From Bacteroidales bacterium (GTDB lineage Bacteria > Bacteroidota > Bacteroidia > Bacteroidales > VadinHA17): a stretch of 11,612 nucleotides of DNA. The position numbers were made by a program, and so were the translations under genes. Position 1 is the stretch's first letter. Every line of letters begins with the position of its first letter. Below, one piece after another: positions 8,174-11,612 of the stretch. The notes beneath the pieces are model-generated. The model saw nothing but the letters and a program-made list of their open reading frames with translations, was not told the DNA's origin and did not search any database. The stretch covers positions 1 through 11,612 of the forward strand of contig JAUYBT010000197.1 in assembly GCA_030692905.1 (NCBI GenBank), in the 5' to 3' direction.

Positions 8174-8193
8174 TTTTACGATTAAGTGTAAAA
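8174..8193. promoter_or_regulatory. Candidate activator-binding dyad
   Basis: TTTTAC (8174-8179) and GTAAAA (8188-8193) form a perfect inverted repeat around an 8-base spacer. The arms nearly extend to ATATTTTAC and GTAAAAATAT, with one extra A. The centre is about 97 bases upstream of the start site predicted from the sigma-54-like promoter, within the usual range for NtrC-type enhancer sites. Binding by the neighbouring regulator is inferred from position only, and AT-rich dyads occur by chance. Confidence 0.3.
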
Positions 8194-8275
8194 ATATTAT
8201 ACGGATTGTTGAATTTTTATTTGAAATCAAGTAATTTTACTTTCAACTCCTCAATCACTCATCCGGGGTATTTCC

Positions 8276-8374
8276 ACCCCCCAACCCCCCAATTGGGGGG
8301 CTAAGAGGCAAACTGATAGTGGTTTTGGGGTGAAAACCAAGGCTAAAGTCCTCCATATGGGGGATTTAGGGGGT
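8276..8374. repeat. GC-rich REPIN-like island in the regulator leader
   Basis: The island begins with ACCCCC (8276-8281) and ends with the inverse GGGGGT (8369-8374). Inside are a perfect palindrome CCCCCCAATTGGGGGG (8285-8300), a hairpin with TGGTTTT (8320-8326) and AAAACCA (8333-8339) around a six-base loop, and REP-like copy C. GGCTAA-type motifs appear after the first palindrome and at the start of copy C. Two palindromes bracketed by inverted ends and with no coding capacity suggest a REPIN or small non-autonomous element. No target-site duplication was found. Confidence 0.5.
8343..8369 (-). repeat. REP-like dispersed repeat, copy C (inverted)
   Basis: On the + strand the ends are CTAAA (8343-8347) and TTTAG (8365-8369), with an inner stem TCCTCC/GGGGGA (8349-8354 with 8359-8364) around ATAT. 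One bulged G (8348) and one T-G wobble break the stem. Read on the - strand it matches copies A and B (CTAAATCCCCCATA...GGAC-TTTAG). It is the best-formed hairpin of the three and lies 40 bases before the regulator start. Confidence 0.6.
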
Positions 8375-8408
8375 AGTAAATAAATAGAAAAGATTGAAAT
8401 TCAAATAC

Positions 8409-9779
8409 ATGCAGATTCAGAAAGGTAACATACTGGTTGTTGATGATAATAAGAGCATTTTAAGCACACTCGAAATTCTACTCTCACCTGAATTTCAGAC
8501 TGTAACAACATTATCTAATCCAAACCAGATTCCGACCGAATTGAGGAAGAAAGACTACAACCTGGTAATCCTCGATATGAATTTCCAGGCAGGGGTAAAT
8601 ACCGGTAATGAAGGTATATACTGGCTTGGAAGAATTAAGGAGACCAATCCTGAGGTATCTGTAGTCATGATAACTGCTTATGGTGATATTGATATTGCAG
8701 TCAAGGCTTTGAAAGCAGGAGCTTCGGATTTCATACTGAAACCATGGGACAATGAGAAATTGCTTGCAACATTAAAACTTGCCATCCAGCTTAATCTTTC
8801 GAAAAATGAGGTTAAGCATCTTAAGGAGAGAGAGACAGAACTTAAGAAAGAGTTTAACCGTGACCAGAAGTTCATCATCGGTTCATCACCTCAACTGATG
8901 AAGGTACTTAACATGGTCAGGAAAGTTGCAAAGACCGATGCTAACGTATTGATTACCGGAGAAAACGGTACCGGTAAAGAGTTGATAGCACAGGAAATTC
9001 ACCGTCTGTCGAACAGATCCAAAGAGGTACTGGTAAGTGTGGATATGGGTTCTTTGAGCGAATCTCTCTTTGAAAGTGAACTGTTTGGGCATATTAAAGG
9101 AGCTTTCACAGATGCCCGCGAGAACCGGCAGGGTAAATTTGAAATTGCTGATAAGGGCACTCTTTTCCTTGATGAGATAGGAAACCTGTCGTTTCATCTT
9201 CAGGCAAAACTGCTTTCAGCTATTGAGAACCGTCAGATTACACGTATAGGCTCAAATCAGCTGATTCCAACCGACATACGCCTGATATGTGCTACCAACA
9301 GAAACCTTGAAAGTATGGTTCATGAAGGACTCTTCCGTGAGGATCTTCTTTACCGTATCAACACAATCCAGATTGAATTGCCTCCGCTACGAGACAGGGG
9401 AAATGATATAATCATTCTTTCCGAATTCTTTTTAAAAAAATATGCTTACAAATACAATAAACCAAATCAGAAAATTAACCAGCAGGCAAATGAAAAACTG
9501 CTGAAGTATTCCTGGCCTGGCAATATCCGTGAACTTCAGCATACCATTGAAAAAACAGTAATATTAAGTGAAACAGCTATAATAAAACCGGAGGATTTAT
9601 TTTTGCGGCAAACCAATTCAATAAAGAATCTAGACTCTTTCAATACACTTGAAGAGATGGAAAAACAAATGATTCAGAATGCCCTTGAGAAGAATAACGG
9701 TAACTTTACTGCTGCGGCTGACCAGCTTGGGGTGACCAGGCAAACCCTGTACAACAGACTTAAAAAAACCGATAAATGA
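8409..9779 (+). CDS. Sigma-54-dependent response regulator, NtrC family
   Basis: The protein is 456 residues from the ATG at 8409; a TTG five codons earlier (8394) keeps the frame open but adds nothing conserved. Domains: a receiver (7-125) with D12/D13, phospho-acceptor D56, T89 and K111 in ILKPW; a linker helix (about 131-152); a sigma-54 AAA+ domain (155-395) with Walker A GENGTGKE (184-191), the sigma-54 contact loop GAFTDA (231-236), Walker B TLFLDEIG (251-258) and arginine-finger region FREDLLYR (309-316); and a Fis-type helix-turn-helix (about 414-452, LGVTRQTLYNRLKK). When phosphorylated such proteins oligomerise at upstream sites and hydrolyse ATP to open sigma-54 promoters. The receiver has a long loop after D56 (MNFQAGVNTGNEG), a style I associate with Bacteroidota members. 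It overlaps the kinase gene by ATGA and diverges from permease B, its most likely target. Confidence 0.93.
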   Translation: MQIQKGNILVVDDNKSILSTLEILLSPEFQTVTTLSNPNQIPTELRKKDYNLVILDMNFQAGVNTGNEGIYWLGRIKETNPEVSVVMITAYGDIDIAVKALKAGASDFILKPWDNEKLLATLKLAIQLNLSKNEVKHLKERETELKKEFNRDQKFIIGSSPQLMKVLNMVRKVAKTDANVLITGENGTGKELIAQEIHRLSNRSKEVLVSVDMGSLSESLFESELFGHIKGAFTDARENRQGKFEIADKGTLFLDEIGNLSFHLQAKLLSAIENRQITRIGSNQLIPTDIRLICATNRNLESMVHEGLFREDLLYRINTIQIELPPLRDRGNDIIILSEFFLKKYAYKYNKPNQKINQQANEKLLKYSWPGNIRELQHTIEKTVILSETAIIKPEDLFLRQTNSIKNLDSFNTLEEMEKQMIQNALEKNNGNFTAAADQLGVTRQTLYNRLKKTDK

Positions 9780-11128
9780 TCAGTAAAAACTTATATTTCA
9801 ATATAATAATTAGAGTTATGCTGATTGTAATGTTCTCTTCATTACTGGGATATTTTGCCTTTATAAATCAATCGTTACGTTTTTCAATTATCTTTTTTAT
9901 AGCAATAGCTTTTCTGACAATCAGCCTGATATCATATTTAAACTCGACAAACAAGAAGATCAGATTCTTTTTCGATTCTGTCAGAAACGATGATTCAAAT
10001 CTCTCGTTTCCTGTTAATGCAAAGGAGAGGAGTTTCAGGGAGTTATACCAGAGTATGAACAGGGTGAATCAACAGATTCAGAAGTTAAAAATTGAGAACA
10101 GGAACCAGGAACAATATTTTCAGATATTGCTTGAACACCTTGCAACGGGGATTATTACTTATAATGAAAAAGGATTCATTTTACACGCCAATTCATCAGC
10201 AAAAAGACTGCTTTCAACAGATGTTCTTACTCATTTGCAGCAAATTGAACGGATTGACCAGAAGCTTTTTCAAACAATAATCAGTATCAAGCCATTTGAA
10301 AGGCGGTTAGTAGCTATAAACAATGAACAGGGCGAAATACAGTTATCTCTTAAGGCAACATCGTTTAGAACTAATAATAATGAGCTGATAATTCTTTCAA
10401 TCCAGGATATCAAGAATGAACTTGATGAAAAAGAGCTCGAATCGTGGATGAAACTGATAAGGGTCTTAATGCATGAAATAATGAACTCCATTACGCCAAT
10501 AACATCCCTGTCGGAAAGTCTTTCACACATTTATAGTACAGAAGGAATCCCTGTTTTACCGGAAGAGGTGACTGCTAAAACTATCGTCACCACATTACAG
10601 GGTTTGAATGTCATAAAGGAACAGGGAAAAGGTTTGATGTCATTTGTTGAATCGTATCGTAAACTGACCCGTGTGCCGGAACCTGTAAAAAAATTGTTCA
10701 GGGTGGCTGACCTTTTGAGTCGTGTACAGATTCTTTATAGTTCGCTTGAAAGGAGCGACAGAATTGATTTGTCTTTTTCACTGAAAGATCCTGATCTTGA
10801 GATCTTTGCTGATCAAAACCTTATTTCACAAGTATTGATCAATCTTGTAAAGAATGCCCTTGAAGCCAATGAAAATAATCCTGACGGAAAGATCAGGATA
10901 GTTGCAGGTGTTGATAATAACCATCATCCTGAAATATGTGTCAATGATAATGGACCAGGAATTACTGAAGAAAATCTTGATGAAATATTTGTCCCGTTTT
11001 TTACCACCCGGCAAAACGGATCAGGCATCGGCCTCAGCATCTCAAAACAGATCATGAGGGTGCATGGAGGAAACCTGAAAGTAAGATCGGTTCCCAACAA
11101 GGAGACAATATTTTGCCTTAGTTTCTAG
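9776..11128 (+). CDS. Sensor histidine kinase, NtrY/NtrB-like
   Basis: The 450-residue kinase has two adjacent membrane helices (about 8-30 and 37-55) joined by only about six residues, so there is no periplasmic sensor domain. A HAMP-like or helical linker (about 58-112) leads to a PAS-type domain (about 113-213). The dimerisation helix carries the phospho-accepting H233 in LMHEIMNSITPI, and the ATPase domain has the N box (N356, N360 in INLVKNALEA), G1 DNGPGI (391-396), F box FVPFF (405-409) and G2 GSGIGLS (415-421). All catalytic motifs are intact. Its ATG lies inside the regulator stop (ATGA, 9776-9779), so translation is probably coupled and the two form a cognate pair. The signal is unknown; a membrane or cytoplasmic cue, or contact with a membrane partner, is more likely than a periplasmic ligand. 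Confidence 0.93.
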   Translation: MISKNLYFNIIIRVMLIVMFSSLLGYFAFINQSLRFSIIFFIAIAFLTISLISYLNSTNKKIRFFFDSVRNDDSNLSFPVNAKERSFRELYQSMNRVNQQIQKLKIENRNQEQYFQILLEHLATGIITYNEKGFILHANSSAKRLLSTDVLTHLQQIERIDQKLFQTIISIKPFERRLVAINNEQGEIQLSLKATSFRTNNNELIILSIQDIKNELDEKELESWMKLIRVLMHEIMNSITPITSLSESLSHIYSTEGIPVLPEEVTAKTIVTTLQGLNVIKEQGKGLMSFVESYRKLTRVPEPVKKLFRVADLLSRVQILYSSLERSDRIDLSFSLKDPDLEIFADQNLISQVLINLVKNALEANENNPDGKIRIVAGVDNNHHPEICVNDNGPGITEENLDEIFVPFFTTRQNGSGIGLSISKQIMRVHGGNLKVRSVPNKETIFCLSF

Positions 11129-11612
11129 TCGTACCTGATCGCTTTTACAGGTGTAATCCTGCTTATTAATTGTGACGGGACAAGAAGCATAATAACTATT
11201 GCGGCCATTGTCCCTGCGTTTAGCAAAAGAATATGGGCCAGTTCAAGATTAACCGGAACAGTTTTAATATAATATGAAGAGGGATCGAGTGTGATCACCC
11301 CTGTCTTCAGCTGAATAAATGCCAGTCCGATACCAATCAGATTGCCCCATAACAATCCCTTACCGATAAGATATGCAGCCTGATAGAGAAATACCCTGCG
11401 AATAGTAGAATCTTCAGAGCCAAGTGCTTTAAGGATACCGATCATATTGGTTTTTTCAAGAATAAGGATTAGTAAACCTGATATCATGTTAAACCCTGCT
11501 ACAACCAGCATAAGGAAAATAATAATGATAACATTGATATCCTGAAAATTCAGCCAGTCAAATATCTGGGGATACTTTATCCTGATATTAGTCACCTTAA
11601 ACTTTGCCTCTT
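11125..11612 (-). CDS. LolC/LolE-type ABC permease (FtsX family), 5' part outside window
   Basis: The frame is open from the right window edge to TAG at 11127-11125, giving 161 visible residues. A GTG at 11595 is internal, not a start, because coding sequence continues upstream (EAKFK before it). Three membrane helices are visible. The segment EKTNMIGILKALGSED, then FLYQAAYLIGKG, a DPSSYYIKTVPV turn and the terminal ITPVKAIRYD are characteristic of the last FtsX domain of LolC/LolE-type lipoprotein-release permeases. The full protein is normally about 400 residues, so about 60% is missing. In the Lol system these permeases, with the LolD ATPase, extract lipoproteins from the inner membrane. 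Assignment to Lol proper or to a general FtsX permease cannot be settled from this end alone. It converges on the kinase and overlaps it by 4 bp. Confidence 0.82.
   Translation of the reverse strand, partial: EAKFKVTNIRIKYPQIFDWLNFQDINVIIIIFLMLVVAGFNMISGLLILILEKTNMIGILKALGSEDSTIRRVFLYQAAYLIGKGLLWGNLIGIGLAFIQLKTGVITLDPSSYYIKTVPVNLELAHILLLNAGTMAAIVIMLLVPSQLISRITPVKAIRYD

Larger units (their letters stand above)
8007..8408. other. Divergent intergenic region between permease B and the response regulator
   Basis: These 402 bases contain no convincing gene. The part nearest permease B (about 8007-8250) is very AT-rich and holds the candidate promoters and dyad listed separately. The part nearest the regulator (about 8264-8375) is abruptly C/G-rich and holds a 16-bp palindrome, a 7-bp-stem hairpin and REP-like copy C. 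The last 34 bases before the regulator ATG are A-rich without a Shine-Dalgarno site. No clear promoter for the regulator was found. Confidence 0.7.

Noticed and set aside
8270..8375. CRISPR array or riboswitch in the C/G-rich region
   Set aside because: There is no regular repeat-spacer spacing, and no riboswitch core was recognised. Palindromes of REP type explain the pattern better.
8394..8408. TTG at 8394 as the regulator start
   Set aside because: The ATG at 8409 gives a normal receiver N terminus (MQIQKGNILVVDDN). The five extra codons add no conserved sequence and there is no ribosome-binding site before the TTG.
11125..11595. A complete small 156-residue membrane protein starting at GTG 11595
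   Set aside because: Codons continue open to the window edge, and the sequence is the C-terminal third of a LolC/LolE-type permease, so this is a truncated view of a longer gene.

Overview
The window looks like chromosomal DNA of a Bacteroidota bacterium, probably Bacteroidales or Marinilabiliales. The evidence is a Porin_10-type 'putative porin', 800-residue MacB/FtsX permeases ending in the Bacteroidota-style NPVEALRYE tail, a 6-bladed beta-propeller lipoprotein ending in ILMIVK, an NtrC-type regulator with the lineage-typical LDMNF...NTGNEG receiver loop and GAFTDA motif, and the near absence of Shine-Dalgarno sites. Taxonomy is inferred from protein style only; no rRNA or marker gene is present.

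Layout, left to right. (1) Positions 2-1465, + strand: C-terminal part of an outer-membrane putative porin, cut off by the window start. (2) Positions 1587-8006, - strand: a three-gene block transcribed leftward, made of FtsX/MacB-type permease B (8006-5643), a beta-propeller lipoprotein (5502-4000) and FtsX/MacB-type permease A (3986-1587). No ATPase, membrane-fusion protein or TolC gene is next to them here. (3) Positions 8007-8408: a 402-bp divergent intergenic region. Its permease-proximal half is AT-rich and holds candidate promoter and activator sites. Its regulator-proximal half holds a roughly 100-bp GC-rich palindromic (REP-like) island. (4) Positions 8409-11128, + strand: a two-component pair, a sigma-54-dependent NtrC-family response regulator and an NtrY/NtrB-like histidine kinase, overlapping by ATGA. 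(5) Positions 11125-11612, - strand: C-terminal end of a LolC/LolE-type FtsX permease, convergent with the kinase and sharing a 4-bp CTAG that contains both stop codons.

Working model (inference): the kinase, which has two membrane helices and almost no periplasmic loop, phosphorylates the NtrC-type regulator. The regulator then activates the divergent permease-lipoprotein-permease block from a sigma-54 promoter. A weak -24/-12-like sequence about 90 bp upstream of permease B, and a dyad about 75 bp further upstream, fit this. The permeases probably rely on an ATPase encoded elsewhere and may act in envelope-stress sensing, export or lipoprotein handling; the substrate cannot be read from the sequence.

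The most notable unexplained structure is a dispersed repeat with three diverged copies (1492-1518, 5520-5545, 8343-8369 inverted). A shared 3' module is also present: both permeases end in about 73 residues that are roughly 79% identical, followed by an identical 30-bp segment, similar T-rich DNA and a copy of the dispersed repeat.
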